A DNA stretch of 44,844 nt from Rhodococcus aetherivorans (GTDB lineage Bacteria; Actinomycetota; Actinomycetes; Mycobacteriales; Mycobacteriaceae): NCBI RefSeq assembly GCF_011058165.1, contig NZ_JAALEG010000047.1, positions 1 to 44,844 of the forward strand, given 5' to 3'. Below, piece after piece: positions 1-13,778 of this stretch; positions within the stretch are counted from its first letter, which is position 1, and the number at the start of each line of letters is the position of its first letter. A program made the position numbers and the translations under genes. The notes beneath the pieces were generated by a model that was given only the letters and a program-made list of their open reading frames with translations, was not told where the DNA came from and searched no databases.

Positions 1-927
1 GTGGCCCGGGTCGGCAAGGAACTCGCCGACCTCGAGAACGTCGAATACCGGGCCCGCCGGATCGTGGAGCTGATGGCGCTGGTGCTGCAGGGGGCACAGC
101 TCGTGCGCCACGGGCATCCCGCCGTCGTGGGCGGCGCCGACGGTGTCCGCGACACGGGCGTGCAGGTCCCGCATGTGCGCCGCGTAGACCGGGAACCGGG
201 TGGCCGAGTCGGCGATCTCGGGAAAGTTCTCGATGTTGACCAGGGTCGGCACGAGGACCGTGCCCTGCGCGGCCATGGTGGCGATCGTGTCGTCGGTCAG
301 CCCGGTGCCGTGTTCGAGGCAGTCGATGCCGGCGGCGAGCAGGCCGGGCAGCGCGTCCTCCCCGAACACATGGGCGGTCACGCGCGCTCCCGCACGGTGG
401 GCCGCGGCGATCGCCTCGACGAGGATCCCGTCCGACCACAGCGGCGCGAGATCGCCGGTGCCGCGGTCGATCCAGTCGCCGATGAGCTTGACCCAGCCGT
501 CCCCCGCGCGGGCCTGGCGAACCACCTCGTCCGGCAGCTGCGATTCGTCTTCGAGGTCGACGGGCAGCCCGCGGATGTAGCGCTTGGGGGCGGCGATGTG
601 CCGTCCCGCGCGCACGATCCGTGGCAGGTCGGCCCGCTCGTCGAGGTGCCGGGTGTCGACCGGGGATCCCGCGTCGCGCAGCAGCAGCACCCCGGCGTCG
701 CGCTCGGTGACGGCCTGCGCGATCAGCCCGTCCGCGTCCTCCGCGCCGCCGCCGAAGCGGATCCCGACGTGGCAGTGGGCGTCGACGAGACCGGGCAGGA
801 TCCAGCCGTCGGCGGTGAGCAGCTCGGCCCCGGGGATCGGCTCGGCGGCGAACGTGCCGTCGTCGCCGATCCACAGCTCGATCGGTTCGCCGTCCGGCAG
901 GGACCGTCCGCGCAGGGTGAACGCCAC
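1..927 (-). CDS. Amidohydrolase family protein, 3' end cut by the window
   Basis: Metal-dependent hydrolase of the amidohydrolase (imidazolonepropionase-like) superfamily; substrate unknown. The reading frame starts at GTG 927, seven bases after the ffh stop, and stays open to base 1 (309 codons). The N-terminal strand region leads into LPGLVDAHCHVG, giving the HxH metal motif at about residues 51-53. Further on WVKLIGDWID carries the likely bridging lysine, HVFGED supplies a histidine, and DCLEHGTGL another. The family normally has a GTDAGG-type aspartate motif soon after a segment like AHDGGMPV. Here AHDGGMPV (about bases 112-135) is followed instead by AHELCPLQHQ and no such motif appears before the window edge. 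A gene of this kind next to ffh is usual in mycobacteria (Rv2915c, from memory). The family is clear; the C-terminal end is not. Confidence 0.8.
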   Translation of the reverse strand, partial: MAFTLRGRSLPDGEPIELWIGDDGTFAAEPIPGAELLTADGWILPGLVDAHCHVGIRFGGGAEDADGLIAQAVTERDAGVLLLRDAGSPVDTRHLDERADLPRIVRAGRHIAAPKRYIRGLPVDLEDESQLPDEVVRQARAGDGWVKLIGDWIDRGTGDLAPLWSDGILVEAIAAAHRAGARVTAHVFGEDALPGLLAAGIDCLEHGTGLTDDTIATMAAQGTVLVPTLVNIENFPEIADSATRFPVYAAHMRDLHARVADTVGAAHDGGMPVAHELCPLQHQRHQLHDPAGPVFDVLEVGEFLADPGH

Positions 928-933
928 GGCGGA

Positions 934-2514
934 CTACTTCTTCGGCAACTTCAGCTGCGAGAGGTCGAAGTTCTCGAGACCGGGCGGCAGCTCGTCGAGG
1001 CCCTTCGGCATCTTCGACAGGTCCGGGAACCCGGCGGGCATCCCGCCCATGCCGGGCATGCCGGCGGGCATGCCACCGGGGAATCCGCCCTTGATCTTCG
1101 GCGGGGTCGGCCCGCGGCCGCCCTTCTTGCCCTTCTTGCCCTTCTTCGCGCGCTGCGGCTTGCGGGACCCGGGCATGCCCATGCGCCCGGCCATCGCGGC
1201 CATCATCTTGCGGGCTTCGAAGAACCGGTCGACGAGCTGGTTGACGTCGGAGACCTTGACGCCGGAGCCGTTGGCGATACGCAGCCGCCGGGAGGCGTTG
1301 ATGATCTTCGGGTTGGCGCGTTCCGCCGGCGTCATGCCGCGGATGATCGCCTGGATCCGGTCGAGCTGCTTCTCGTCGACGTTCGCGAGGGCGTCCTTCA
1401 TCTGTCCCGCACCCGGCAGCATGCCGAGCAGGTTCGCGATCGGGCCCATCTTCCGCACGGCCATCATCTGCTCGAGGAAGTCCTCGAGGGTGAGTTCACC
1501 GGAGCCGATCTTCGCGGCGGTGGCCTCGGCCTGCTCGGCGTCGAAGACCTGCTCGGCCTGCTCGATGAGGGTGAGCACGTCGCCCATGCCGAGGATGCGG
1601 CTGGCCATGCGCTCGGGGTGGAAGACGTCGAAGTCCTCGAGCTTCTCACCGGTCGACGCGAACAGGATCGGCTGACCGGTCAGCTCGCGGACGCTGAGCG
1701 CGGCACCGCCGCGGGCGTCGCCGTCGAGCTTGGTGAGCACCACGCCGGTGAAGCCGACACCGGCGCGGAACGCCTCGGCGGTGCTCACGGCGTCCTGGCC
1801 GATCATCGCGTCGAGCACGAACAGCGTCTCGTCGGGCTGCACGGCGTCGCGGATGCCGGCGGCCTGGGCCATCAGCTCCTCGTCGATGCCGAGGCGGCCG
1901 GCGGTGTCGACGATGACCACGTCGTAGTGCTTGGCGCGGGCCTCGGCGACGCCGTCGCGGGCGACGTTCACCGGGTCGGCGGCGGTGATGCCGAGCGGGT
2001 TCTCGCCGCCGCCGATGGAGGTGCCGGGGTGCGGGGCGAACACGGACGCACCGGCGCGTTCACCGACGATCTGCAGCTGGGTGACCGCGCCGGGCCGCTG
2101 CAGGTCACAGGCGACCAGCAGCGGGGTGTGGCCCTGGTCCTTGAGCCACTTGGCGAGCTTGCCGGCGAGGGTGGTCTTACCGGAGCCCTGCAGACCGGCG
2201 AGCATGATCACCGTGGGCGGGGTCTTGGCGAACTGCAGCCGCCGGGTCTCGCCGCCGAGGATCCCGACGAGCTCCTCGTTGACGATCTTGACGACCTGCT
2301 GGGCGGGGTTCAGCGCGCCGTGTACCTCGGCGCCCTTGGCTCGTTCCTTGATCTTGGCGATGAACGAGCGCACCACGGGCAGGGCGACGTCGGCCTCGAG
2401 CAGCGCCAGGCGGATCTCCCGGGCGGTCGCGTCGATGTCGGCGTCGGAGAGGCGCCCCTTGCCGCGCAGGTCCTTGAGGGCTCCGGTCAACCTGTCGGAA
2501 AGGGATTCGAACAC
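934..2514 (-). CDS. ffh: Signal recognition particle GTPase Ffh (SRP54)
   Basis: Protein subunit of the signal recognition particle. It binds 4.5S RNA and signal sequences of nascent membrane proteins and docks on FtsY at the membrane. 526 residues from a GTG start with AGGAG eight bases upstream. The N domain (about 1-95) is followed by the G domain with GLQGSGKTT (about 103-111), DLQRPGA, DTAGRL (about 200) and TKLDGDARGG (about 260), then the methionine-rich M domain (about 325-440) with RRLRIANGSG. The C-terminal tail is longer than in E. coli Ffh: a lysine/glycine cluster (KKGKKGKKGG) and then a Gly-Met-Pro-rich stretch before a short acidic end. The gene lies about 100 bases after glnD, far enough for its own promoter. 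Identification is secure. Confidence 0.98.
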   Translation of the reverse strand: MFESLSDRLTGALKDLRGKGRLSDADIDATAREIRLALLEADVALPVVRSFIAKIKERAKGAEVHGALNPAQQVVKIVNEELVGILGGETRRLQFAKTPPTVIMLAGLQGSGKTTLAGKLAKWLKDQGHTPLLVACDLQRPGAVTQLQIVGERAGASVFAPHPGTSIGGGENPLGITAADPVNVARDGVAEARAKHYDVVIVDTAGRLGIDEELMAQAAGIRDAVQPDETLFVLDAMIGQDAVSTAEAFRAGVGFTGVVLTKLDGDARGGAALSVRELTGQPILFASTGEKLEDFDVFHPERMASRILGMGDVLTLIEQAEQVFDAEQAEATAAKIGSGELTLEDFLEQMMAVRKMGPIANLLGMLPGAGQMKDALANVDEKQLDRIQAIIRGMTPAERANPKIINASRRLRIANGSGVKVSDVNQLVDRFFEARKMMAAMAGRMGMPGSRKPQRAKKGKKGKKGGRGPTPPKIKGGFPGGMPAGMPGMGGMPAGFPDLSKMPKGLDELPPGLENFDLSQLKLPKK

Positions 2515-2561
2515 CGAATGCGCTCCTGGGTCTGGCGAAGATGCGGACAGTTCTGCGCTCC

Positions 2562-2567
2562 AGGGTA
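2562..2567 (-). promoter_or_regulatory. Possible -10 element for ffh
   Basis: On the minus strand the 102-base gap between glnD and ffh contains TACCCT, about 50 bases before the ffh GTG. It fits the actinobacterial TAnnnT -10 pattern. No convincing -35 hexamer stands at the right distance, so this is tentative. Confidence 0.3.
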
Positions 2568-2616
2568 GCCGCTCGCGGCACGAGTTCTCGCACGTGCACG
2601 AGCGGCCGCCCCGCCC

Positions 2617-6809
<4,193 letters not shown>

Positions 6810-6870
6810 TGCAACCTCCCTGTTGGCCGCGCCGGTCAGCGCGTCGTCGAGAGAAGAATGCTGTGGTGAT

Positions 6871-6940
6871 GTTTCGGCCGGAGCGCCGCGCTGTTTCGGC
6901 GGAGTGAACGCAAATCGGACATGTGTTTCGTTCCTGTTTC
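6871..6940 (-). promoter_or_regulatory. GlnR-like GAAAC repeats upstream of amtB
   Basis: Read on the minus strand this stretch has four GAAAC boxes, at 6936-6940, 6925-6929, 6893-6897 and 6871-6875. The first two are six bases apart, giving AC-n9-AC, the spacing described for mycobacterial GlnR sites. The last two are separated by 17 bases, equal to n6-box-n6 in the Streptomyces GlnR consensus. The cluster begins about 60 bases upstream of the amtB start. The remainder of the 470-base gene-free region 6810-7279 holds the ftsY terminator, a second repeat set (7192-7217) and no credible small gene. Binding by GlnR is inferred. Confidence 0.5.
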
Positions 6941-7191
6941 GCGGCGCATCCACCGGCGCCGGCGGCCGAACCGGGTCCCTCGCACGGCGTTTCGCGGCGG
7001 TGCTCCCGCGAGCCGGGAGGGGGTGGATCGGGACGGATCGCGACCCGAGCGGGACGGACCCGGCGGGGCCGGGTGGCCAGCGCGGCGAGCTCCCGCAGGA
7101 GCCTCTCGTCGCTGCTTCCCCGTCGCCACCCGCCCCGCGGGATCCGTCCGGCACCTGTTTCTACCGAACCGGAGTGGCAGATGGGAACCGA

Positions 7192-7217
7192 GTGACGATT
7201 TGTGACCTTTCCGTGAC
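7192..7217. promoter_or_regulatory. Triple GTGAC direct repeat
   Basis: GTGAC occurs at 7192-7196, 7202-7206 and 7213-7217 (spacers of five and six bases). The last pair also reads as AC-n9-AC on both strands. It lies between the ftsY terminator and the distal amtB promoter region, about 390 bases upstream of amtB. It may be a second GlnR-type site; this is inferred from spacing only. Confidence 0.3.
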
Positions 7218-7218
7218 C

Positions 7219-7254
7219 AAAACCGGCCACCCGGTCGGAGGCCGGGTGGCCGGT
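7219..7254 (-). terminator. Rho-independent terminator of ftsY
   Basis: A perfect 13-bp inverted repeat (7222-7234 with 7242-7254, ACCGGCCACCCGG on the plus strand) with a seven-base loop. Read in the minus direction the hairpin is followed by TTTT. It starts 25 bases after the ftsY stop codon, so smc-ftsY transcription should end here, before amtB. Confidence 0.85.
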
Positions 7255-7279
7255 GGTGAGCTGGCGGTGGTGCGGTGGA

Positions 7280-8881
7280 TCAGCCCAGCAGGGCGTCGAC
7301 GAATGCGCCCGGCTCGAACGGCGCGAGGTCGTCCGCGCCCTCACCGAGACCGACGAGTTTCACGGGGACCCCGAGCTCGTGCTGGACCTGGAAGACGATC
7401 CCGCCCTTGGCCGTGCCGTCGAGCTTGGTCAGCACCACGCCGGTGATGTCCACGACCTCGGCGAACACGCGCGCCTGCATCAGGCCGTTCTGCCCGATCG
7501 TCGCGTCGAGCACGAGCAGCACCTCGTCGACCGCGGCCTTCTTCTCCACGACCCGCTTGACCTTGCCGAGCTCGTCCATCAGACCGGTCTTGGTGTGCAG
7601 CCGGCCGGCGGTGTCGATGAGCACGGCGTCCACACCCTGATCGGTGCCCCTGGCGACGGCGTCGAAGGCGATCGCGGCCGGGTCGCCTCCCTCCTTGCCG
7701 CGCACGACCTCGGCGCCGACCCGCTCGGCCCACGTCTGCAACTGGTCGGCGGCGGCCGCACGGAAGGTGTCGGCAGCGCCCAGCAGGACGCGGCGGCCGT
7801 CGGCGACGAGGACCCGGGCGAGCTTGCCGGTGGTGGTGGTCTTACCGGTGCCGTTGACCCCGACGACGAGCAGCACCGCCGGGTGATCCTGGTGCGGCAG
7901 CGCCCTGATCGACCGGTCCAGCTCCGGGTGCAGCGCCTCGACCAGCACGTCCCGCAGGACGGCCCTGGCCTCGGCCTCGGTGCGCACACTGCGGGCGGCC
8001 ATCTGCACCCGCAGCCGCTCGACGATCTGAGTGGTGGTGGCGGCACCGAGGTCGGCGATCAGCAGGGTGTCCTCGATCTCCTCCCACGAGTCCTCGTCGA
8101 GGTCGCCGCCGCCGAGCAGGCCGAGCAGGCTCTTGCCCACCGCCGACTGCGACCGGGCAAGTCGGCCGCGCAACCGGTCCAGCCGGCCCTCGGTCGGGGC
8201 GATCTCCTCGATCGGGGGAACGAGCGGGACAGCCGCTACCTCGGGCTCGGCGGTCGGCGGCGGGGCCACCTCGGGTTCGACGGCGGGTGCCGGCGGAGCT
8301 TCCTCGACCGGCGGGACGACCTCGACCGGCGCAACTTCCTCGACCGGCGCAACTTCCTCGACCGGCGGGACGACCTCGGACGGCGCCGGGGCGGTCTCCG
8401 GCTCGATGCCCGGGACGGGCTCGACCCTGGGGGCCGGTTCCACGGTGGGGGCGGCACCGGCCTCCGGGGCCCGCTCGGGCTCCACCCGGGGTTCGACCGT
8501 CGGCGCCGGAGCCTCCGACACCTCCTGGGGCAGTGACACGACCTTCGGTTCCGGCACGACCTTCGGTTCCGGCACCACCGTCGATTCCGGAGCGACCGGC
8601 GGTTTGGGGGACGCGGGCGGTTCCGGGACCACCGGCGGTCTCGGAACCGGCCGCTCGACCGGCTGGGGCGGCGCGGTCGCGGTCGCCCCCTGGGTGAAGC
8701 TGAAGCCGCCCGCGGCCTTGTAACCGCCGGAACGATCCTTCTGCTCGGCGGTGCCGAGCTGCGGCGTCTGCTCGGCCGTCAGCGACACCCGCCGTCTCCG
8801 GTACAGGGTCAGGCCGACGACGAGCGCGACGAGGAGGACGGCAAGTGCCGCCGCGATGGCTATCCAGGCTCCGGTACTCAC
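7280..8881 (-). CDS. ftsY: SRP receptor GTPase FtsY
   Basis: Membrane receptor for the Ffh-ribosome complex. 533 residues from GTG 8881, which overlaps the smc stop in a GTGA arrangement. An N-terminal membrane helix (about residues 5-27) is followed by RRRR and then a long Pro/Glu/Val-rich acidic linker to about residue 215, typical of actinobacterial FtsY and here containing internal repeats. The NG domain follows, with [15 protein letters not shown] (about 337-351), [20 protein letters not shown] (about 421) and [10 protein letters not shown] (about 483). The substrate-closing GGEGADDL-type segment appears as [12 protein letters not shown] at the end. A terminator follows the gene. Confidence 0.98.
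   Translation of the reverse strand: MSTGAWIAIAAALAVLLVALVVGLTLYRRRRVSLTAEQTPQLGTAEQKDRSGGYKAAGGFSFTQGATATAPPQPVERPVPRPPVVPEPPASPKPPVAPESTVVPEPKVVPEPKVVSLPQEVSEAPAPTVEPRVEPERAPEAGAAPTVEPAPRVEPVPGIEPETAPAPSEVVPPVEEVAPVEEVAPVEVVPPVEEAPPAPAVEPEVAPPPTAEPEVAAVPLVPPIEEIAPTEGRLDRLRGRLARSQSAVGKSLLGLLGGGDLDEDSWEEIEDTLLIADLGAATTTQIVERLRVQMAARSVRTEAEARAVLRDVLVEALHPELDRSIRALPHQDHPAVLLVVGVNGTGKTTTTGKLARVLVADGRRVLLGAADTFRAAAADQLQTWAERVGAEVVRGKEGGDPAAIAFDAVARGTDQGVDAVLIDTAGRLHTKTGLMDELGKVKRVVEKKAAVDEVLLVLDATIGQNGLMQARVFAEVVDITGVVLTKLDGTAKGGIVFQVQHELGVPVKLVGLGEGADDLAPFEPGAFVDALLG
8303..8374. repeat. 18-bp tandem repeats in the ftsY linker (4 units)
   Basis: Four consecutive 18-bp units start with CTCGACCGGCG in A-B-B-A order (8303, 8321, 8339, 8357). 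They encode the EVAPVEE/EVVPPVE-type six-residue repeats of the FtsY linker. The number is a multiple of three bases, so copy changes keep the frame. Confidence 0.8.
8537..8590. repeat. 18-bp tandem repeats in the ftsY linker (3 units)
   Basis: Two identical 18-bp units at 8537-8554 and 8555-8572 (CACGACCTTCGGTTCCGG) and a diverged third at 8573-8590. They encode PEPKVV repeats in the same disordered linker of FtsY. Confidence 0.8.
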
Positions 8882-11800
8882 GCCCCCATACTGTCAGGCG
8901 CAACGGCCGCGCTCAGCTCTGGGCGAGAAAGATCCTGACCACGCATCCGCTGCGAGATGACGCGGGTGATGCCGTCGCCGCGCATGCTGACCCCGTACAG
9001 GGCGTCGGCGATCTCCATCGTCGGCTTCTGGTGGGTGATGACGATGAGCTGGGACTTCTCCCGAAGCTGCTCGAACAGCCCGATGAGCCGGCGCAGGTTG
9101 GTGTCGTCGAGAGCGGCCTCCACCTCGTCCATGACGTAGAACGGGGACGGCCGGGCCCGGAAGATGGCGACGAGCATGGCCACCGCCGTCAGCGACTTCT
9201 CGCCGCCGGAGAGCAGCGACAGCCGCTTGACCTTCTTGCCCGGCGGCCGGGCCTCGACCTCGATGCCGGTGGTGAGCATGTCCGACGGATCGGTCAGCAC
9301 GAGGCGGCCTTCGCCGCCGGGGAAGAGCTTGGCGAACACCTGCTCGAACTCGCGCTCGACGTCCGCGTACGCCTCGGTGAACACCTGCAGGATGCGGGCG
9401 TCGACGTCGGCGACCACGCCGAGCAGGTCCTTGCGGGCGTTCTTGACGTCCTCGAGCTGCGTGGCGAGGAAGTTGTACCGCTCCTCGAGCGCGGCGAACT
9501 CCTCGAGCGCCAGCGGGTTGACCTTGCCGAGGGTCGTCAGGTCCTTCTCCGCGCGCTTGGCGCGCCGCTCCTGGGTGGCGCGGTCGTACGGCTGCGGTTG
9601 CGGCGCGACGACCTGTTCTCCGCGTTCCCGCGCCTGTTCGAACTCGGCGATCTCGAGGTCGGACGGTGGCAGCGGCACCTCGGGGCCGTACTCGGCGACC
9701 AGATCGTCGGGCGCGATGGCGTACTGCTCGACGACGGCCTGCTCGAGCTGTTCGATCCGCAGCGCGGCCTGCGCGCGGGCGACCTCGTCCCGGTGCACCG
9801 CGTCGGTGAGCTGGGCCCGCTGCGCGGAGAGGTCGCGCACCCGCTCCTTGACCTTGTCGAGCTGTTCGGCCCGCTCGGCGCGCTGACGGGTCAGCTCGTC
9901 CCGGTGGGCGGAGGCCGCGGCGACCACCTCGTCCAGGTGGGCCGCGACCCGGGCGCCGGACTCGGCCACGGCCGCGGCGACGGCCGCGGCCTGCTTGCGG
10001 GCGCGCTGTGCCCGTTCGGCCCGGGCCCGCGCCTCGCGCTCGGCCTGGGCTGCGCGGCGCAGCGAGTCCGCCTTGCCGCGCAGCGCCTGGGCGCGCTCCT
10101 CCGCGGTGCGGGCCGCGAGCCTCGCCTCCATCTCGACGGCCCGGACCTCGGCGAGGGCAGCGGCGGCGACCTCTCGGTCGACTGCCGTCGAGTCGGTGCC
10201 CGGATCGGCGCCCGCGTCGCTCTGTTCCTGTTCGGCCAGTCGCAGCCGCTCCTCGAGCTCGACGACCTCGCGGCGGGCCGTGTCACGCTCCGTCTCGGCG
10301 TTGGTGCGCTGCGCCGCGAGGCGCTCGGACTCGGCGTGGGCGGCGCGCGCGGCCTGCCCGAGCCGGCCGAGCTGCTCGTACACCGCGGACATTGCGGCGT
10401 CGGATTCGTTGAGGGCCGCGAGGGTCTGTTCGGCCACCTCGGCGCGGGCCGCCTGTTCGGCCAGGGCGCCGGCGAGAGCCGCCGAGAGTTCCTCGGAGCG
10501 CCGGACCGCGCGGTCGAGGTCGGCGCGGGACGCGTCGATCGCGGCCTGGACCTCGAGGGTGCTCGGCGCGCGCCCGGATCCACCCACGACCCAGCCCGAG
10601 CCGGCGAGGTCACCGCTCCGGGTCACTGCCCGCAGTTCGGGGCGCACGTGGCACAGTTCGATCGCGGAGCGCAGGTCGTCCACGACGACGGTGCGCGCCA
10701 GCAGCGCGTCGAGTCCGCCGCGCAGTTCCGGCGGGCAGTCGATCACGTCCCGCACCCAGCGCGTACCGTCGGGCAGGCTCGCCGGCTCGGCCGGCGCGAT
10801 GGTGCCCCCGGCGACGAACGCGACCCGGCCCTGGTCGGCGTCCACCAGCGCGGCGACGGCCGCGGCCGCCGCCGGGACCGAATCCGCGGCCAGCGCGTCC
10901 GCGGCCGGGCCCATCGCCGCTGCGACGGCGACCTCGTAGCCGGCCTCGACCCGGACGCGTTCCGCGAGGGGACCCGACAATCCCAGGTCGGGGCGGTGCT
11001 CGAGAAGCCAGGCGGCGCCGTCCTTGCGTTCGAGACCCATCGCCAGCGCCTCGATGCGCGCCCCGAGGGAGGCGACCTCCTTGCCGGCCGCGCGCTCGGC
11101 GTTCTGCAGTTCCTTCAGGCGGGCGTCGGCGAGTCGCAGCGCCTCGAGGGCGCGTTCGTGCTGTGCGTCGGCGTCGATCTCGCCGGCGTCGAGGTCGTCG
11201 ATGCGGGCCTGGGCCGTCTCGAACTCGGCCTGGGCGGCGACACCGCGCAGCCGGGCCTCTTCGATGGCGACGGTCAGCCGGGCCACCTCCGCGTCGATGG
11301 ACTCGGCGCGGGTGCGCACGGTGTCGACCTGTCCGGCCAGGCGCGCGAGTCCCTCCCGCCGGTCGGCGACGGCCCGCACTGCGGCCAGGTGCGCCCGCTC
11401 GGCGGCCGCGGCGGCCTCCTCCTGGACGGCGAGCTGCTCCTTCGCGGCCTCGAGGGTGCCGTGGGCGACCTCGACGGCCTCGAGGAGTTCGGCCTCCTCT
11501 TCGGCGATGCGGTCGGCGCGGGCCTCCATCTCGTCCGGATCCTGGCCGTCGCGGACCGCCGGGGCGGTGTCGAGGTGGCGGGCGCGTTCCTGGGCGATGC
11601 GCACGGTGGCGCCGAGACGTTCGGCGAGCGCGGAGAGCCGGAACCAGGTCTGTGACGCGGCCTCGGCGCCGGGAGTGAGTCGCGCGACCGCCTCCTCGTG
11701 GCGTGCGAGTTCGGCGTTGGCGTCGTCGAGCTCGGCGGAGACGTGGTCGAGTCGCTCGCGCAGGACGCGTTCCTGCTCGTCCTGGTCGGCGAACTCGGAG

Positions 11801-12513
11801 CGCCGGGTCACGAGGTCGTCGGCGGCGAGCCGCAGCTGGGCGTCGCGCAGGTCCGCCTGGATGGTCTGGGCGCGGCGCGCCACCTCGGCCTGGCGGCCGA
11901 GCGGCTTGAGCTGCCGGCGCAGCTCGGCGGTGAGGTCGGTCAGGCGCGCGAGGTTGGCCTGCATCGCGTCGAGCTTGCGGACCGCCTTCTCCTTGCGCTT
12001 GCGGTGCTTGAGGACTCCGGCGGCTTCCTCGATGAATGCGCGGCGGTCCTCCGGCCGGGACTCGAGGATGGCGGAGAGGCGGCCCTGACCGACGATGACG
12101 TGCATCTCGCGGCCGATGCCGGAGTCGGACAGCAGTTCCTGCACGTCCATCAGCCGGCACGAGTTCCCGTTGATCTCGTATTCGCCGGCCCCGTCGCGGA
12201 ACATCCGCCGGGTGATGGACACCTCGGAGTATTCGATGGGCAGCGCGCCGTCCGAGTTGTCGATGGTGAGGGTGACCTCGGCACGGCCGAGGGGTTGCCG
12301 GCCGGCGGTCCCGGCGAAGATGACGTCCTGCATCTTGCCGCCGCGCAGCGCCTTGGCGCCCTGCTCCCCCATCACCCAGGTGAGGGCGTCGACGACGTTG
12401 GACTTGCCGGAACCGTTCGGCCCCACGACACACGTGATGCCCGGTTCGAACCGCAGAGTCGTCGCGGACGCGAAAGACTTGAAGCCCTTGAGCGTCAGAC
12501 CCTTCAAATACAT
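8878..12513 (-). CDS. smc: Chromosome segregation protein SMC
   Basis: Condensin ATPase that, with ScpA and ScpB (not in this window), organises the chromosome. 1211 residues from [14 protein letters not shown]. The head ATPase has GPNGSGKSN (about 32-40) at the N-terminus and, near the C-terminus, the signature [10 protein letters not shown] (about 1105) and Walker [16 protein letters not shown]. Two long Ala/Glu/Arg-rich coiled-coil arms flank a glycine-rich hinge (about 500-670, including the [11 protein letters not shown] segment). Length and motif order match the family. It is followed without a gap by ftsY (four-base overlap) and preceded by acyP 25 bases away, as in mycobacteria. Confidence 0.98.
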   Translation of the reverse strand: MYLKGLTLKGFKSFASATTLRFEPGITCVVGPNGSGKSNVVDALTWVMGEQGAKALRGGKMQDVIFAGTAGRQPLGRAEVTLTIDNSDGALPIEYSEVSITRRMFRDGAGEYEINGNSCRLMDVQELLSDSGIGREMHVIVGQGRLSAILESRPEDRRAFIEEAAGVLKHRKRKEKAVRKLDAMQANLARLTDLTAELRRQLKPLGRQAEVARRAQTIQADLRDAQLRLAADDLVTRRSEFADQDEQERVLRERLDHVSAELDDANAELARHEEAVARLTPGAEAASQTWFRLSALAERLGATVRIAQERARHLDTAPAVRDGQDPDEMEARADRIAEEEAELLEAVEVAHGTLEAAKEQLAVQEEAAAAAERAHLAAVRAVADRREGLARLAGQVDTVRTRAESIDAEVARLTVAIEEARLRGVAAQAEFETAQARIDDLDAGEIDADAQHERALEALRLADARLKELQNAERAAGKEVASLGARIEALAMGLERKDGAAWLLEHRPDLGLSGPLAERVRVEAGYEVAVAAAMGPAADALAADSVPAAAAAVAALVDADQGRVAFVAGGTIAPAEPASLPDGTRWVRDVIDCPPELRGGLDALLARTVVVDDLRSAIELCHVRPELRAVTRSGDLAGSGWVVGGSGRAPSTLEVQAAIDASRADLDRAVRRSEELSAALAGALAEQAARAEVAEQTLAALNESDAAMSAVYEQLGRLGQAARAAHAESERLAAQRTNAETERDTARREVVELEERLRLAEQEQSDAGADPGTDSTAVDREVAAAALAEVRAVEMEARLAARTAEERAQALRGKADSLRRAAQAEREARARAERAQRARKQAAAVAAAVAESGARVAAHLDEVVAAASAHRDELTRQRAERAEQLDKVKERVRDLSAQRAQLTDAVHRDEVARAQAALRIEQLEQAVVEQYAIAPDDLVAEYGPEVPLPPSDLEIAEFEQARERGEQVVAPQPQPYDRATQERRAKRAEKDLTTLGKVNPLALEEFAALEERYNFLATQLEDVKNARKDLLGVVADVDARILQVFTEAYADVEREFEQVFAKLFPGGEGRLVLTDPSDMLTTGIEVEARPPGKKVKRLSLLSGGEKSLTAVAMLVAIFRARPSPFYVMDEVEAALDDTNLRRLIGLFEQLREKSQLIVITHQKPTMEIADALYGVSMRGDGITRVISQRMRGQDLSRPELSAAVAPDSMGA

Positions 12514-12538
12514 GTGCGAAAACCTTACCGGCGGGCCG

Positions 12539-12829
12539 TCACCGCTCGACGAAGCCGGTCAGGTCACCGCGCGTCGGCTCCCAGCTCTCCACCACGAGCC
12601 GCACCTCTCCCGGGGTCTCGCCCGAGCGCAGCGCGGCGAGGAGTCGTTCGAGGGCGTCGCGGGGGCCCTCGGCGATGACGAGCACGCGCCCGTCGGGATG
12701 GTTGGTGGCGTGACCGGCGAGGCCGAGTTCGAGGGCTCGCGACCGCGTCCACCAGCGGAACCCCACACCCTGCACGCGCCCGTGCACCCAGGCGGTGAGC
12801 CGGACGGCGTCCGGCGGCGACTGCGTCAT
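12539..12829 (-). CDS. acyP: Acylphosphatase
   Basis: Small enzyme hydrolysing acyl phosphates. 96 residues from ATG 12829; the longer open frame upstream is not part of it. The motif [33 protein letters not shown] carries the catalytic arginine (in VGFRWW) and asparagine (in ATNHPDG). The start overlaps the stop of the preceding beta-propeller gene as ATGA, and smc follows after 25 bases, so it is probably co-transcribed with them. Confidence 0.95.
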   Translation of the reverse strand: MTQSPPDAVRLTAWVHGRVQGVGFRWWTRSRALELGLAGHATNHPDGRVLVIAEGPRDALERLLAALRSGETPGEVRLVVESWEPTRGDLTGFVER

Positions 12830-13752
12830 GGCTGCTCCCCCGAACTGCGGACCGGACGGACGGCGTGGACGGCGCCGTCGAAGCCGGTGGTGTAGAGGAC
12901 GTCCGGGTCCCAGCCGGGGCCCTCGCCGAACGCGACCGCGGAGACGAAGGGCACCCCCGTGGCGACCGTGCAGCCGGTGCCGGTGACCGGGTCGACCCGC
13001 AGGATCTTCCCGGCGACGTTGAGCGGGACGTACAACGCGCCGTCGGGTCCGACGTCGAGATCGTCGGCGGTCTCGAGGGGCCCGGGCCCGGACGGGTCCA
13101 GGGTCCGGACCGGACCGGTGAGGTCGCCGGCGTTCAACGCGTGAATTCGGGTAGTCGGATCGAAAGTCGTAGCCGCATAAACGGTTTCGCCGTCGACCGC
13201 GAGTCCGTTGACAGAGCCGAGGTCGGTGCGGATCGTTTCCGGGGCCCCACCCTCGACCGGGACGTGCGTCAGGCCCGGGGGGCTGCCCAGGTTCCGGCTG
13301 ACGAGGAAGTCCCCGTCGGGCAGGCGGACGAGACCGTTGGGCATGGTCAGACCCGACGCGACGGTGCGCCGCGTCCCGGTGTCGAGGTCGACGGCCTCCA
13401 GGGTGCCGTCGGTGCGGCCGAGCAGTCCGGAGACGGTGCCGTTGCCGGTCGTGAAGTACGCCGTGCCGTCGTCGACGACGATGCCGCCGGGCGCCGGGAC
13501 CTCGGCCACCACGGCGTCGGCCCGTCCCTCGGGCGTGAGCGCCAGCAGCGACCCTCCGCCGGCCGGGGTGGACGCCGAGGCCAGCAGCCGGCCGCGACCG
13601 TCGAACGCGAGATTCTCGAGCACGCCGAGCCCGGACGCGACGACGTCCACCCGCCACGGCGCGCAGTCCGCCGGAGCGGGCGCGGCCGTCGCCGGCGCCC
13701 CGCCCGCCAGGAACCCCACGGCGAGCGCGAGTCCGGCCGCTGTACGAATCAT
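12826..13752 (-). CDS. Secreted SMP-30/gluconolactonase-like beta-propeller protein
   Basis: 308 residues from ATG 13752 with AGGGAGGG just upstream. A Sec signal peptide (MIRTAAGLALAVGFLAG, cleavage near ATAAPAPA) is followed by repeated blades with LAFDGRGRLLAS, GGIVVDDGTAYF, MPNGLVRLPDGDFLVS, NGLAVDGETVYAATTF, DDLDVGPDGALYVPL and VSAVAFGEGPGWDPDVLY. This pattern fits six-bladed SMP-30/gluconolaconase or ScyD/ScyE-type proteins. Catalytic specificity cannot be read from the sequence. The gene sits 26 bases after osmC and overlaps acyP. From memory it has no counterpart at this place in M. tuberculosis. Confidence 0.8.
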   Translation of the reverse strand: MIRTAAGLALAVGFLAGGAPATAAPAPADCAPWRVDVVASGLGVLENLAFDGRGRLLASASTPAGGGSLLALTPEGRADAVVAEVPAPGGIVVDDGTAYFTTGNGTVSGLLGRTDGTLEAVDLDTGTRRTVASGLTMPNGLVRLPDGDFLVSRNLGSPPGLTHVPVEGGAPETIRTDLGSVNGLAVDGETVYAATTFDPTTRIHALNAGDLTGPVRTLDPSGPGPLETADDLDVGPDGALYVPLNVAGKILRVDPVTGTGCTVATGVPFVSAVAFGEGPGWDPDVLYTTGFDGAVHAVRPVRSSGEQP

Positions 13753-13778
13753 CCGCCCTCCCTGCCGAGATCCACCGC

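Noticed and set aside
1..2568. Plus-strand open frame of 855 codons
   Set aside because: It lies antisense to the amidohydrolase and ffh and has no family resemblance; long mirror frames are expected at this GC content.
2568..2605. Inverted repeat GCCGCTCG/CGAGCGGC between glnD and ffh
   Set aside because: Loop of about 22 bases and no T-run, so not convincing as a terminator; it may be incidental.
6836..7129. Minus-strand 97-codon frame upstream of amtB
   Set aside because: Arg/Pro-rich, no ribosome-binding site, overlaps the regulatory repeats and has no recognisable family.
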